From: Phoronis australis | Taxonomy: Eukaryota; Phoronida; Phoronidae | Direction: 5' to 3' | Assembly (NCBI GenBank): GCA_002633005.1 | Contig: NMRA01000251.1 | Coordinates: 314,307 to 378,306, forward strand | Length of the DNA: 64,000 bases | In this document: piece after piece, positions 1-12,240 of the stretch | How the letters are laid out: each line of letters opens with the position of its first letter | Position numbering within the stretch: the stretch's first letter is position 1 | Position numbers and translations under genes: made by a program | Notes under the pieces: model-generated | What the model was told of the DNA's origin: nothing | Database searches by the model: none | What the model saw: the letters and a program-made list of their open reading frames with translations, nothing else

Positions 1-126
1 TTAAGTAATGGTAATTTAGATGAATACCAGCAACTTGGAGTAACTGGTTAACCATAACATTTTCTTGGTAACATCCTACCTGAAGTGGGTGGGTATGTTA
101 AGGGTGGCAGGTGCGTTTGCGAGTTC

Positions 127-130
<4 letters not shown>

Positions 131-174
<44 letters not shown>

Positions 175-201
175 ATGTATGTGCGTGTGTGTGTGTGTGT
201 T
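131..201. repeat. (GT)n microsatellite
   Basis: About 70 bases of GT dinucleotides with a short interruption (atgtgcatgtatgtgc). Confidence 0.95.
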
Positions 202-989
202 TGTTAAGGGTGAACACAGCTTGAATTTGTGTCGTTCATTTCTTTGTATTCATGTTCTTTATTTCAAAATTGTGTGAAACAGGCAATCTGTCCTTAATAC
301 TTACGGATTTTGCAATTCGAAGTACATGTATGCCACAGAAATGTGTAGACCTTACGTATCTTTCACCCTGTTTGCGTTTGTCTTATTTTAATATTATTTT
401 CCATGGTAAGTATTAGTAATTAGGTCGAGATTCCACGAAACCTCATTACATATGAAAGCAATTGAGTGGGTACACACAATGCTTAAGTGTGCTGTCACTC
501 ACTATAATCGCAATTTTAGTGTTGGATACACCATGAGAAATAATTAAACTGCGCAATTCATATTAAATTCAGTTACATGTAAGTTTGAAAGCATTTGGAG
601 TTGATTTTTAGACCATTACTTGGGCTTAGGTTTCGAATGGATGAATTAACTTGAGTTAAATCCGTTTATGATGTTTTTACTTTAAATGAAGTGTACCTTT
701 AAAAAGCCCATATAATTAGCAACTGTATTTTATGAACTAAGGTAACAGACAAAGTCGACTGACTCAGCTTATACAGGTTATCTGTCTCTATTTAAAAATG
801 TATATTTAGTGCTAACCAATGACAATGCAATGATATATACTGTTATACTTGTTCACAGTCATTTACAGTGTTCACAAGGCTTATACTGTATCAAATCCAT
901 GGGGATTTTAACTGCGCCGTTTCCTGTTTGGGTTCAATATCTTTGTTCTCCATTGCAATGTTTTGTACCGTGTTGTATTGCATGGTTTC

Positions 990-1106
990 CAGCTGTTATC
1001 TAGAGCCCGAGTGGATTTTGGAGAATTATCGCCCGAGGGGCGTCTGCCACGAGGGTGATAATTCTCCAAAATCCACGAGGGCTCTAGATAAGGGTGATAA
1101 CGGCTG
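990..1106. mobile_element. Foldback hairpin element
   Basis: 31-bp near-perfect arms at 1000-1030 and 1057-1087 (starting ctagagccc and ending gggctctag), with outer cagctgttatc and gataacggctg also pairing. Loop about 26 nt. Non-coding. Confidence 0.6.
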
Positions 1107-1670
1107 AGAACATGTAATAATTTATTTATACCACATACTCAACGAAAAAGCATTGCAATGAATCGATTTACCTTTTCTGATTCTCCATGGCTTTGTAACT
1201 ACTTTCTATGTCAGAGGCCCGGGGTCGGAGGTCGTGACCTTTTAAGAAAAGCCCGGCTATTTTTGTCAAATAATGCTTTTACTCAAAACCAATTGAAAAC
1301 TTAAATATTATAGAAGTAAATTGAATTCATAAATTAAGGCTTACCAACTATTATAGCTTAAAACACATTTTTTTCACGCTAAGCTTCGACCGGGAAATTA
1401 TCGTCTGCTAAAGTAGGTTACCACTGGTAACTGAATATAATTCTCAAGTCAAAGATCCTGACGACAAGATACCCGAATTCAAACTGGAGATCAGTGATTT
1501 ACAAGTAAGAGGACATGAGAAAAAAAATCACCGAATTAAGACATCATTTCTATGGAAATTATGTCTTATTTTTCGTAGCGTATAAGTACAGCACAATGCG
1601 GTTTGTTGAACATGGGATTATTGCGCGTGCTCATTTAAGTATTCTATTTTCACTCTTGATGACGTCAGTC

Positions 1671-1745
1671 GCTGCGTGGTCTAGTGGTAAAGTCGGCGAC
1701 CAGCAATTTCAGGGTCCCGGGTTCGACCCCATCCTCGGTTTCCCG
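1671..1745 (+). repeat. tRNA-derived SINE head
   Basis: A-box-like tggtctagtggtaa and B-box gggttcgacccc at tRNA-like spacing, but the acceptor stem does not pair, so a SINE or tRNA pseudogene rather than a tRNA gene. Confidence 0.5.
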
Positions 1746-4404
1746 CCAAATCGTTATCTCACTAGTGAGATAACTTTATGGGTTATTACACGGTTGAATT
1801 TGCCATTTGACGCTAATAATGTGATATTCATACAATTATGTTTGGTCTTGTCAGACATTATAAAATTACACAGTATTTGTTGGCGCTCAGCAATTAGCGG
1901 CATTGGCGTTCTTTTGGCCCTTCATCCATGTAATTCTATTACTTGATGTGATGTAAAATTAAACTATGTTCCTCTCCCATTCTATCTGCTCTAAAGGAAA
2001 GCCGTAGATATCGCATATTGCAGTTGAATTTGTGCAAAATGGTGTTCATTTTCTGTGCACTATACGCACACTTTATTATCCATGGTACAGTGAGCGTCCA
2101 CCATTAGAGATGCGTAAATTATTGTTAAGCTCCGTTCTGCTTATCTGGACAGGGTATTCATCCACAAAGATCCATTTTGTTACAGAGACTACTTCTCTTA
2201 CCCACATCTCTCATCATTGCTTGTAACTCATCTGAGGAGGCATAAGTACAACTTTTTGAAAGTCAGAACACGACATTAAAATGATTTCTAAAAATGTAGA
2301 ACTGAAAGCGAATTTAAGGGTAAACACAAGCTTGAGTAGTATACAAACCTCAATTAACTCTCTAATCGCGAATGTTTCTTTTGTGCGCGTCTGTCGCACC
2401 TTCTCTATGTAATGTGTAGCGCTTCAGGGTTTACTTCCACTAGTACTGACAATGCATTGTTTCATGTTCGTGTACGGAAAATGCTATGCATTACAAAACG
2501 CGAAAAAGAGATTCTCCCTACCTGGCAATGTATGCACTTGGGGTAAATACTTAACAACAGAGAACAGCCTGTCGCAACATAGAAAACAAGCAAGTCTCCA
2601 ATCGAGTTCACGGAGCCTCGAAACAGAAAGCAAAACAGGCAACGCGTAGCCACTTATTTCATGAAATTGATTGTTTGGTTTTATCTGGCTAGACACGCGT
2701 GTCTGTCGTTGGGTAGAGCCATGCTACAGGCAGTGTAATAGGGCCGTCGTGGATTACACGGCTAAAACTCTCCTTTGTTCCGGAGATAAGAAAGCGCGTT
2801 ACCTCGTTTGGCATATTTTGTGTGGCTCATTCGTACTAGGAAGACGAAGAATTTCACATCATGCATCCACGGGTATTTGTCCATTTTAGCTAACTTTCTC
2901 ACGTCGCACTGCATGCCACTGCGTAGCTGTAATAAGTCGTTTGCATTGGAAGGACGATTAGATAAATGCAACCGAAAATTTTTTTTAGAAAATCAGACAA
3001 CAACAAATAACATGTGAAACTCCAATGACAATAATAATGTGGCTGACGGATGTTTACGGCATTGCGGTAAATACAGCGAGATCTGAGTGTCGCAGTGTAA
3101 TCCGGGAAGGCCCCTTTTCCCAGCGTTTAGCACAGTGGGTCAGTGCTGTATTGGTGAAATTAGAGTTAAGTATTCGGCCAGATGCCTGTGATTTGGTCAG
3201 TTAAATATGCTTAAATTATTATGTTATTTAATTAAGGGCTGGATTGATAATCAGACTATTTCCAACCCCATTTGTCTCATTGTACCAAAGTAATCTGTTA
3301 TACAGATGATCGAAGTTAACTTATGAGGCTGAAGTGAATTTAACAATAGGTTAAAGGACAATAGTAAGAGCAATCTCTGGTAGATCTTTGGCTATGAAAG
3401 CGAGCGTCCCCAAGTAATGAGAGCCTGTATCTCTGGACATTTTTGGTTCAGATTCCTGAACACTGTGGAATTACATTGTACAGTGTACCTGTAAGGACAC
3501 TGGCAGTAATGAGTTTTCATACCGTGACATTACCTTTACAGAAGCAGAGAGGAGAGGATTTATTATATTCTTGTTGAAAAGGCGACTGGTATGCTTGGAT
3601 TGCTGAATGTTGACACACTGGTGATGCTTTCACAGCATACACGGACATTCTGTACAGATTGAAGCATGGTTGCGAGATTACTTTACTTTTAAAGTACTTA
3701 AAGCGACAAAAGACATGTGCTTCCTGTAAGTAAATGTTTTTTAATTTAGGCCACTTACACAGTATGACCTGAACTTTATGAGCTTGGTCTGAAAATTAAA
3801 GCGATAAAAGTTCTTCACGACCACTGACATCATTTCTATACAAGAAAGAAGATAACACCAATTTTGTAATTTTACATGTAAGTGTACTACCTAAGTCTTG
3901 TTCCAGAGAGAAAGCAAGGGTTTCATATTGGCTTAAATTACCCCATGTAAATCAAAGATGAACTGTACATATAGTTTGCCCTGAACGTTGTTCAGCATAA
4001 TTATGCAGTTGTCACAATATCCAGTTACGAAAAACGTGTATTGTAGAGTCACGCGGGTGAGGTCCGTACACGTAAGAATCTGCCGAAGGAATGTGAAGCG
4101 ACCACTACATGTATGTCTAAGCAATAAAAGTGCCTCAGAATATATGCAGTGCAAGGACAGATGTTTGATTTTAAGGTATTTGCTGACTGAGATGAAGTAT
4201 GACTCTTTGTGGGTTTGTTATTGCAATTTGAAAGTGACTAAAAAGGGGGTTGCGTCATATCCACAGGCAATACTAGTTAACGTTTATACGAATATCTGAC
4301 GAGTACCTTGACGTTTCAAAGGTGATATCCGCTGACAAGTGCATTGTTTTCCCATCGTCAGGTGTTAACTGGTATGTCGCTTGTCAGTCACTGATTGTTT
4401 ATGC

Positions 4405-4470
4405 AGTGGCGGATCTAGGATATCACAAGGGTGAGGGGGTTTGCCCCCCCCCTCCTGCCCAGGAAAGTTT
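4405..4470. mobile_element. End of the same gcggatctagg repeat family
   Basis: cagtggcggatctaggatat followed by a G-rich stretch and a C run; the other end is not seen. Shares its start with 16608. Confidence 0.35.
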
Positions 4471-4579
4471 TCTGTTTTTACCTCTAAAAATCAAGCATTT
4501 TCCTTGATTCCTGAAGTATTATCCAAGAAAAAAAGGCAAAAAAAAACACGGAGAACGTGTCAAACAGGAAAAACTTCAA

Positions 4580-4653
4580 GTACCAAAGACTCGAACTCAC
4601 GACCTGACGAATAGAGCGCGCTTGCGTTACCTCTACACCACCACGATTTAACT
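4580..4653 (-). repeat. tRNA-derived SINE head or tRNA pseudogene
   Basis: On the minus strand tggtgtagaggtaa (A box) precedes gtgagttcgagtc (B box) with typical spacing; no convincing acceptor stem. Confidence 0.45.
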
Positions 4654-5082
4654 ACTAATCGCATACTAAGAGACCTACTTGTGTATGGTCCACAGCGTTT
4701 GCGCACGAATTCTACTTCTTTTTGTAATGCTTATTTCACGTTTTATATTTTGTGCCATCAATTCTTAACAAGTTTGTCGTATTTAAAATAGTCTTTAAAT
4801 GCCCAAAAGACCAAATCCGTTTTTCGTGTTGGCAATAATGACGGGATTGCTTTGGAAATCGTCTTAAGATAAAGTTTGACAAAGAGAGTATTGCGAGTTT
4901 CCGAGTGATTCACTAAGGCTTCGATTAAAATTCACATCTTACCAGCAGCTTCTGTTTCACTCAGGTTCCATTTTCATTAAAAAATGAAGTAAATTTCTTC
5001 ATTGCACAGTGGAGCAGATGACGGAGACGGAGTCGTAGTGCGCAGCGCCACTGCCGGTCGCCTGGGATATCGCGGGAGAGCC

Positions 5083-5324
5083 NNNNNNNNNNNNNNNNNN
5101 NNNNNNNNNNNNNNNNNNNNNNNNNNNNNNNNNNNNNNNNNNNNNNNNNNNNNNNNNNNNNNNNNNNNNNNNNNNNNNNNNNNNNNNNNNNNNNNNNNNN
5201 NNNNNNNNNNNNNNNNNNNNNNNNNNNNNNNNNNNNNNNNNNNNNNNNNNNNNNNNNNNNNNNNNNNNNNNNNNNNNNNNNNNNNNNNNNNNNNNNNNNN
5301 NNNNNNNNNNNNNNNNNNNNNNNN
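5083..5324. other. Assembly gap, 242 N
   Basis: Run of N. The flanks are GC-rich on the left and a C run on the right, suggesting a repeat that failed to assemble. Confidence 0.99.
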
Positions 5325-6011
5325 GCCCCCCCCCCTCCCCAAGACTGAAACTGCACACATTTAAATCTTTTTTCATCCGTATAATTTTAATTACCGGGGT
5401 TAATTAATGAACTCAACATTTCCCCACGCTCTTACTGTTTGATGGTTTATGTTCCTATGGACTTACGAAATAGAGAAAAACTTACACATTAAGTTCCGCA
5501 CAAAACTAACACTAGGTTACTAAGCTTAAAATTGATGGTGGCGGTGATAACAACACACTTCTCAATCATATTCCACTCTCTTAAAGGTTATCATAATTAT
5601 TTTCTGTAGACACTCTTATGTGGAGTGTCCCATGGCTTGAAACGTTTCCAGTCCAAGCAATCACAAATGCGACTTTCATGAAAAACTTGTTCCAAGATAT
5701 CAGGTTTTCTAAACGATGCACCCCCGGGTTCTATTTCATGAATTAAGGGTTGCTCTTATACTCCTCAGAGGTATTTCTTAAAAACAGGTCTTTCTTGAGC
5801 AAAGACTCTCATTTAAAGTGTTGAGTGGGCGTACCCCAGACCCTGTTTGTTAGTTCAATACCTTAAAGGAGAATGCCACCCGATTTAATTAGTCTTTTTT
5901 GCCGTCTTAATCGATCTATATCCACATCGCCTCGCATACCGTCGACCTTACCTTGCCAAGAGGTGTCGCGTTAACCTGTGAGGAAGGTGAGAAACGACGC
6001 TAGCGACGTCA

Positions 6012-6263
6012 GTGGTTCATATGCAGAGTGAATGCCGCTATGTTGCGGTGCATCGTTCCCACTTGTCCGAACTAAGCAGATGCGAGGAAAACGGGTATAT
6101 CGTTTTTTTACTTCCTCGAGAGTCCGAAAAGCTTAGAAAGTGGCTCATGGTAGTGAGGAATGAAATGTACGCTGTAAATAGCAAGCATGAGGCCGTGAAA
6201 CATCTCCGTGTCTGTTGCCTGCAGACGTCGACAGTGCCTGACAAATGCCGGCTTATAAAATAA
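6012..6263 (+). pseudogene. Possible degenerate THAP-like open frame
   Basis: An open frame containing IVFLLPRESEKLRKWLMVV and KHLRVCCLQTS, resembling the FPxxxELRKKWL and HSRVCSxHF halves of a THAP domain. The leading C-x-C pair is not convincing, and the final His is Gln, so a zinc site is doubtful. No neighbouring exon recognised. Confidence 0.3.
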
Positions 6264-9147
6264 CTCCATACGTTCCGTTGTCTGAGCTTGTTCACGGCGC
6301 CTCTCTAGTATTTCTTCATCACACTATTCCTGTTCGAATTGATAGCCTGTGAAACTTAACGATCCACCTGCGATGTCGGGAGTGATGAGCTCCAGCTCGT
6401 CCTAAGTCGGGATTGCGAGTTGCCATGTTGGCGTTTATTACTGAGCGTTCTGTTTCAAAATGAATTATTCTCACCCTAACCAATACTTATATTAAAACTG
6501 AAACAAAGTCTGTCTCAGATGCAATTTTTAATGCCTTTGGAGTGTTCGTGAGTGCAAATGATTTGAGAAGCCAGCAATTAATAAATCTCTGCGTTACCGG
6601 CTTTAGGTGCAATAAAACTAATTGACGGGACACCGAGGCCGTGTGAGTTCAACTTAGTGTTGGCTGGCAGAAACTGTTGTGAAACAAATCGATTTTCATC
6701 CCACGGCCAGGTGTTAGGGGAATCTTTATTTACATTTACATTACTCAAATAATGATTGTCATTGTATAACTTCTGCCCTGAAGGTGCTGTGGCCAAAGCG
6801 GAACCTGAATTCAGGGCCCCCGACGAGAAAGTAGATTTGCAGTTTCGAGGCTAATTCACAAACAACACGTGCACACTGCTCGGCTCACTAGTATAGTATT
6901 ATCTTGACTGGAAGTTTAGTTTCCACTGAACTTTGGCTGATTTATGTTCGTGATGTCTGATCAGTTTCCGAGCCACTGACATGCCTGGGATAACGAGTCA
7001 ACCCGGCCGGCCGCGACGGGCCTGATCGGGCTCCGAGTCAATGGCCAGGATAACATTGTCAAGCGTTTTGTCACTCGAAAAATCACAAGTCTAAACAACA
7101 CAGATATAGGTTCTCCTGTCTGTATCGCACGGAAAATACTTCGAAATTATCTCCGAACAGAAAACTGCTGCTGCGGACCTTATTCGCCTGCCGAACTTTG
7201 TAGGCTACGGTGTGTCCAAATACCAATAAATCCGTATCAGCGAAATAAAACAACACATTTTTATAAGAACTCGGCGTATTTTTAAGGGTTTTACATCGAA
7301 GTTTGATGATTTATTGGTGTTAAGCGATGACTTCAAGCGATAAGCTGACACCAGTAACCCGTGTTGTGAACAGCTGAACAGACTGCGTTTGAAACCAATG
7401 ACGTCTTTGTACAATTTGAACACCTCCGTCTGCCGTCAGGTGTCAGGTAACGCAACCGTACGTGTCGTTATGGAGTAGAACTACTCGATCTAAATTGATA
7501 CAAATTAGGTTGTTTTTTTGGGTGGCATGCTCCTTTAAGTCCAAGTAACATTTAAACCTGAGCCTAAATGATGTCTCAAGAGAAAACAAGACATGAGAGC
7601 ACGAGGCGAGATATCTCCGTAGGAAGTGGTTGGCTATATGAATTCGAATTTTATCACTTATAAAAGGCGAGAGTTGAGCAGATGTCGGGATTATCATTTA
7701 TTTACAATTTCAAGTGTGTTTCATTACCCGATACTGATACTGTTTGTTTGTACTTGTTTTCGCTGGGAAGGATGGTTACATGCGTACTTTGTCAAACAGG
7801 GAATGAAATATATCTTAGTGGCGTACAAATGTTACAAACGCGACTTTAATTTACGTCTAACCTACAGTATGCTTTAGAGCAAATGGTCATACTCGGGCAC
7901 CAACCATTCTCGTGTGTCGATTACAAGTACATGTACATGAAAAATCTAATGCGTTCCTTGACATGATTCTCCGGGGTATTGTTATAGTTTGAAGTAGATT
8001 TGTGCCTCATTGATCAGTTGTTCCCTGGAAATTTGACTGTGTCACCGTAGGCAAACTTTTGAAACCATAAATTCTCAATCTTTCACGTCATGAACGGTCA
8101 ATACAGAAGTAACCCGCAAGCTCATTCAATACAAAGTATATTCGTCTATTTTTCGTGTGTTATGTTATCGTGTACATTACACTGTCGTAGGGAAACAAGA
8201 AATACATACAATGTAGAATGAGCGTGATGCAACCATAGGTTTACTGAAATGTCTCCCCTACAACAAATGATAGGATACTGGTGACGAGTAAAAAATCCCT
8301 GGTTGCCGTACAGGCTGAACACGTGAGGAGTGTGTCTGTCCTTTTATTTAGTGGAACGATAATGTCTGATCAAAACCGAGAAATCTACTCAGTGAATCAT
8401 TTTGATACCGTTGGACTTCTTGGCCATAAAACTGGTAGTGTGGTGATAAAACATCAATCACTTTGCATATTTCCAGTTTTTGCTGCAACAGCTGTAACCC
8501 AAGAATACTGAAGCAATGGTGTGACCAGTGATACGGCAATATACACGAAAGTTACACAAAACTTGGGAAGAAGACAGGGTCGAACGTCACTATCAACAGT
8601 CCAACACCTGAAACCTTCGGCATCTTCAGTCTTCATCACCGAGCCGTCCTCACGCGTTTCACGAACTTCACGAAAAATAATAGTTACAAAGGCTCACCAC
8701 ATTAATAAATATCGCTCAGCACTTAGGAAGTATATTTAACAAAACATCAGAAAGTACAGCGTCAGTGTTCACACAACAGTTCATCACACACGTGTGCTCA
8801 CCATCGCCGATCAACTAGAACTCTCGAATACACTCAAAACTGCCACCTAGTGGGGAATAACTAACACCAGTCTCTGATGAATTATTTAGTACAGCACTTT
8901 AGTTATCCTTAGAGTTTTATGTAACCTTAATCAGAGGGAGGCTGAGTGAAATTTATTGTCTTTACTCCAACAAAAAGATCCACCACCCGTCAGTTGATTT
9001 ACATGCATTCGAGTTTGAAGTTTTGTTTTTGGTTAAATTTGCTCTTCATAGGACTAAAAACAGTTCGAACATTCCATTTCTCTCCTCACATGTATGAGGG
9101 ATAACGTATATTTATCATAGCTGTGGGTTATTTTATCCAAATACGCT

Positions 9148-9188
9148 ATATGCAAGCCGATTTAGGGCCTAAACGAGGGCTTGCATAT
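9148..9188. repeat. Short hairpin shared with 61990
   Basis: Arms atatgcaagcc (9148-9158) and ggcttgcatat (9178-9188). The phrase atatgcaagccgattta recurs near 61985, so part of a dispersed repeat. Confidence 0.45.
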
Positions 9189-9407
9189 CGAGACCGGAAA
9201 AGTTGGCGGCAAGTACCGTACGATGTACACGGTCAGCAACACATTGTATTGTATTCGATTTTACTAGTCAACATTTTCGGGTTTTAGACTTTATTTCACG
9301 GCTATACTTAAATTCTGTTCCGAAATCGAATTATCAAAAAGTATTTCGGCAACAGGTTAACATTACTCAAAATGATTATACAGAAACAACTGGCGCGGGC
9401 GCGCACA

Positions 9408-9410
<3 letters not shown>

Positions 9411-9473
<63 letters not shown>
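9411..9473. repeat. (CA)n microsatellite
   Basis: About 30 CA units. The apparent open frames here are repeat artefacts. Confidence 0.95.
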
Positions 9474-9475
<2 letters not shown>

Positions 9476-10829
9476 GCTACGCAATTTAGAGTAGTTTTTT
9501 GGAAAGTCTTGTAAACGCAACTGCTGTAACAGCCAAATTTTTCATATGTAGTTGCAGAACCAACGCTCAGGAACAAAATGTTAAATCTTTTCCTAAAATG
9601 CAGCAACATGGTTTTAACACCCACTCCTAGCATGTCGTTTGATAGTTTGGCGAATGTGATTCCAAGACTGGGGTCAAAAAAAAATAACAGAGACCAGACT
9701 TATTCCCGGTACCTGGGCAGATGGACCACGGGTCGGTTTCACTTGATGAGCTAATATATCAACATGAAAGCGAAGCAATGTACTCATGATTGATTTGATA
9801 ACTATAACACTCGGTCAAAACTGAGTTCACTGTGATACATGTATATATTTATTGAAGGATACACAGAACATACAAAGAAATAATAACAAACCCAGAAACC
9901 GCGAAGCATTATATCTGGGTTGTAAATAATTCATATATACAGTGTACATAGAGGTATATACAATTAAGTAGTATCTAAAATAAGCATTCCAATACTTAGA
10001 TATGCTATTACAGATATATAAAAACAAAAATATGTACAGATTCATGTAGGGAAATCAGATGCAACAATATTGATAAACGGTACATAAAAATTTACTAATG
10101 TTGCTTAGGAGGAATTCGTTGAGAACGAAGTCAAGGTTAGGACTACCATTCAGTAATAATGTAACCCTAGTAGGGATATTATTACAAGAACTGAGAGCGT
10201 TAACAATTGATTGGTTAAAACTGAGTCGCGCAGACAGCCGGAAATTCATAGTTCAAAGTCTACGTCGCGCCTTAGGGTCGCAAGCTCTAGTAAAAGCAGA
10301 GAAGTTATAAGTTAATGGATTACATTGGTTGCGTGGGGAAGCTGGCATTCCATGGTTAGAGTTCGATGATATTGATTAGTAAATATCGGGGGCTGCCTAT
10401 TTCTGTCAAAGATTGTTTTGCTGACCATAAATATTTGTGTTAGTTGAAAAAATCAAAACCCAAAACTTGTAAAGTCAACGTTTGAATTCTTGATAATTGA
10501 AAGCTAACCTGAAATAATAAATATGTAACGGGGGCGGTACATTGTATCTACGACCAAGGCGCCCCGATTTTACGAGCCCGGTGCAGACTGAGGGTGATGT
10601 CGAAAACTAAAAGTTGGTGAATAATACATAGGTTTATTGTAAGAATATATAACTACAATATTCCACACTTACAAGCAATCCAGTTGTTAACTAATGTTTT
10701 CGTACCTCATGAATGTGGTCCCTTTAAACTGATCGCTCCGAACCCCATCCCAGTATTCACCCCTGTCATTAAACTAATCTGCCTTTTTTCTATGGACTGT
10801 GGGAGTGCAGGGCAATAGGCAGTATATTG

Positions 10830-11960
10830 TTTTTGGAATTTAAGGTCTCAAACTGCAGAACACACACTACACCAAATATTTTCTTACTTCATCATCTGCA
10901 AATTTATCATGCTACAACCTTCAAACAGATTTCATTAAATTCATTGACCACTGAAACATGGGTGCAAATATTTATAACTAACCTCTGGTGTCTGATGCAG
11001 CAGTTATAAGCACAAGTAGAATTTTGAATATGACAGCTGTAATTTTTGTAAATTATCAGTTGTGCAAATTCATGATGACTATTAAAACATGAGACAAGTT
11101 TGAAAATAATCTACATGTAATGCCCGTAAGGAATTTATGAGCAGAAGCAGTATTTGGAATACTGCTGTCCTTTATTTATATAAATTATGAAAATTCATCA
11201 TGCAACAACTTGTCAACTGATTCCACAGAAACATTGGGTATGGGTAAAGACGTTAAAATAGTTTACTTGGGGTGCCTGGTACTTCAGCTATAAGCAAAGG
11301 TAGAATTTTGAATAATGGTGGCCTTAATTTGCATATATTATGCAAATTTACGATGTATCCACCAGCATTAAATTCACTGACCATGGAAGCATAAGTGAAA
11401 ACATTAAAGTAACCAGTCTGAAGTGCTTGGTAAGGGCGCTTAAGCAAAATATAATTTTGAATAATGGTGGCCTTAATTTGCATTAATTGCGCAAATTTAT
11501 CATACAACAACATGCAAACTGATTTCATTAAACTAATTGACCATAGAAACATAGGTGCAAAAGTAATCTGTGATGATTAGTACCATGGCTATTAAAACAA
11601 GTAAAATTTTGAATAATGGTGGCCTTAATTTGCATATTAAATTATGCAAATTGACAATGTATCCACCCAAAAACTTTCATTATTAAATTTGTGGACCATG
11701 GAAACATAGATGAAAGCACCAAAATAACCTTCCTGCAGTGCTTGGTAAGGAAATTATAAGCAATTAAAATAAAATTTTGCACGGCCTTGATTTGCATAAA
11801 TTATGCAAATTGACAATGTATTTACCTAATAACTTGCACTATTAAATTCATTGACCATGAAAACATAGGTAAAAACGTCAAAATAATCTGGCTGCAGTGC
11901 TTGGTAAGGAAATTATAAACAAAAATAGAATTTTGCACAATGGCGGATTTAACTTGCATA
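10830..11960. repeat. ~150-170-bp tandem satellite with octamer pairs
   Basis: About six or seven diverged units marked by agaattttgaataatggtgg (near 11020, 11301, 11449, 11601, 11768, 11924), each with atttgcat and atgcaaat in inverted orientation and a taaattcattgaccatggaa block. Lies just upstream of the first visible EPS15 exon. Confidence 0.75.
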
Positions 11961-12195
11961 TTTAAAACACTGACCAAGGTTTGCGAACGGTCACCCCCCT
12001 AAATCATGATTAACTATGCTGAGGCAACTTGAAACAGCAAAGAAAAAACTTTATCTGGCAAATCCAGGTTTGTAAAAAAACAGCATTTGGCTCCCGGACT
12101 AAAGGGTGGTATTCTGTGTTCAGGAATTTAAATGGCGAAGATGATAAAGCAAGAGTTTGTCAATGTTTACTCTGATATTGTTTCTTTACTTTCAG

Positions 12196-12240
12196 ATTGT
12201 TGGGAGTCATGGGGCTGTCTATGAAGCATATTTCAAACAG
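12196..12240 (+). CDS. EPS15: EPS15 EH1 exon a
   Basis: 15 codons, phase 0 to 0, after a ttactttcag acceptor and followed by gtcaat. It encodes [15 protein letters not shown], matching the first helix of EPS15 EH1 (VYEKYYRQ in vertebrates). It cannot be the first coding exon: it has an upstream acceptor and lacks the start. Confidence 0.9.

Larger units (their letters stand above)
1..12195. other. Upstream or first-intron region without a supported gene
   Basis: Apart from the listed repeats, the gap and the weak THAP-like frame at 6012, no exon is recognisable. It may be EPS15 intron 1 and promoter; the family's tiny first exon would be easy to miss by eye. Confidence 0.5.

Noticed and set aside
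65-277. Cys/Val-repeat frame at the window start, and the His/Thr frame at 9203-9475
   Set aside because: Translations of GT and CA microsatellites.
1671-1745. Functional tRNA gene
   Set aside because: A and B boxes are present but the acceptor stem does not pair; better as a SINE head.
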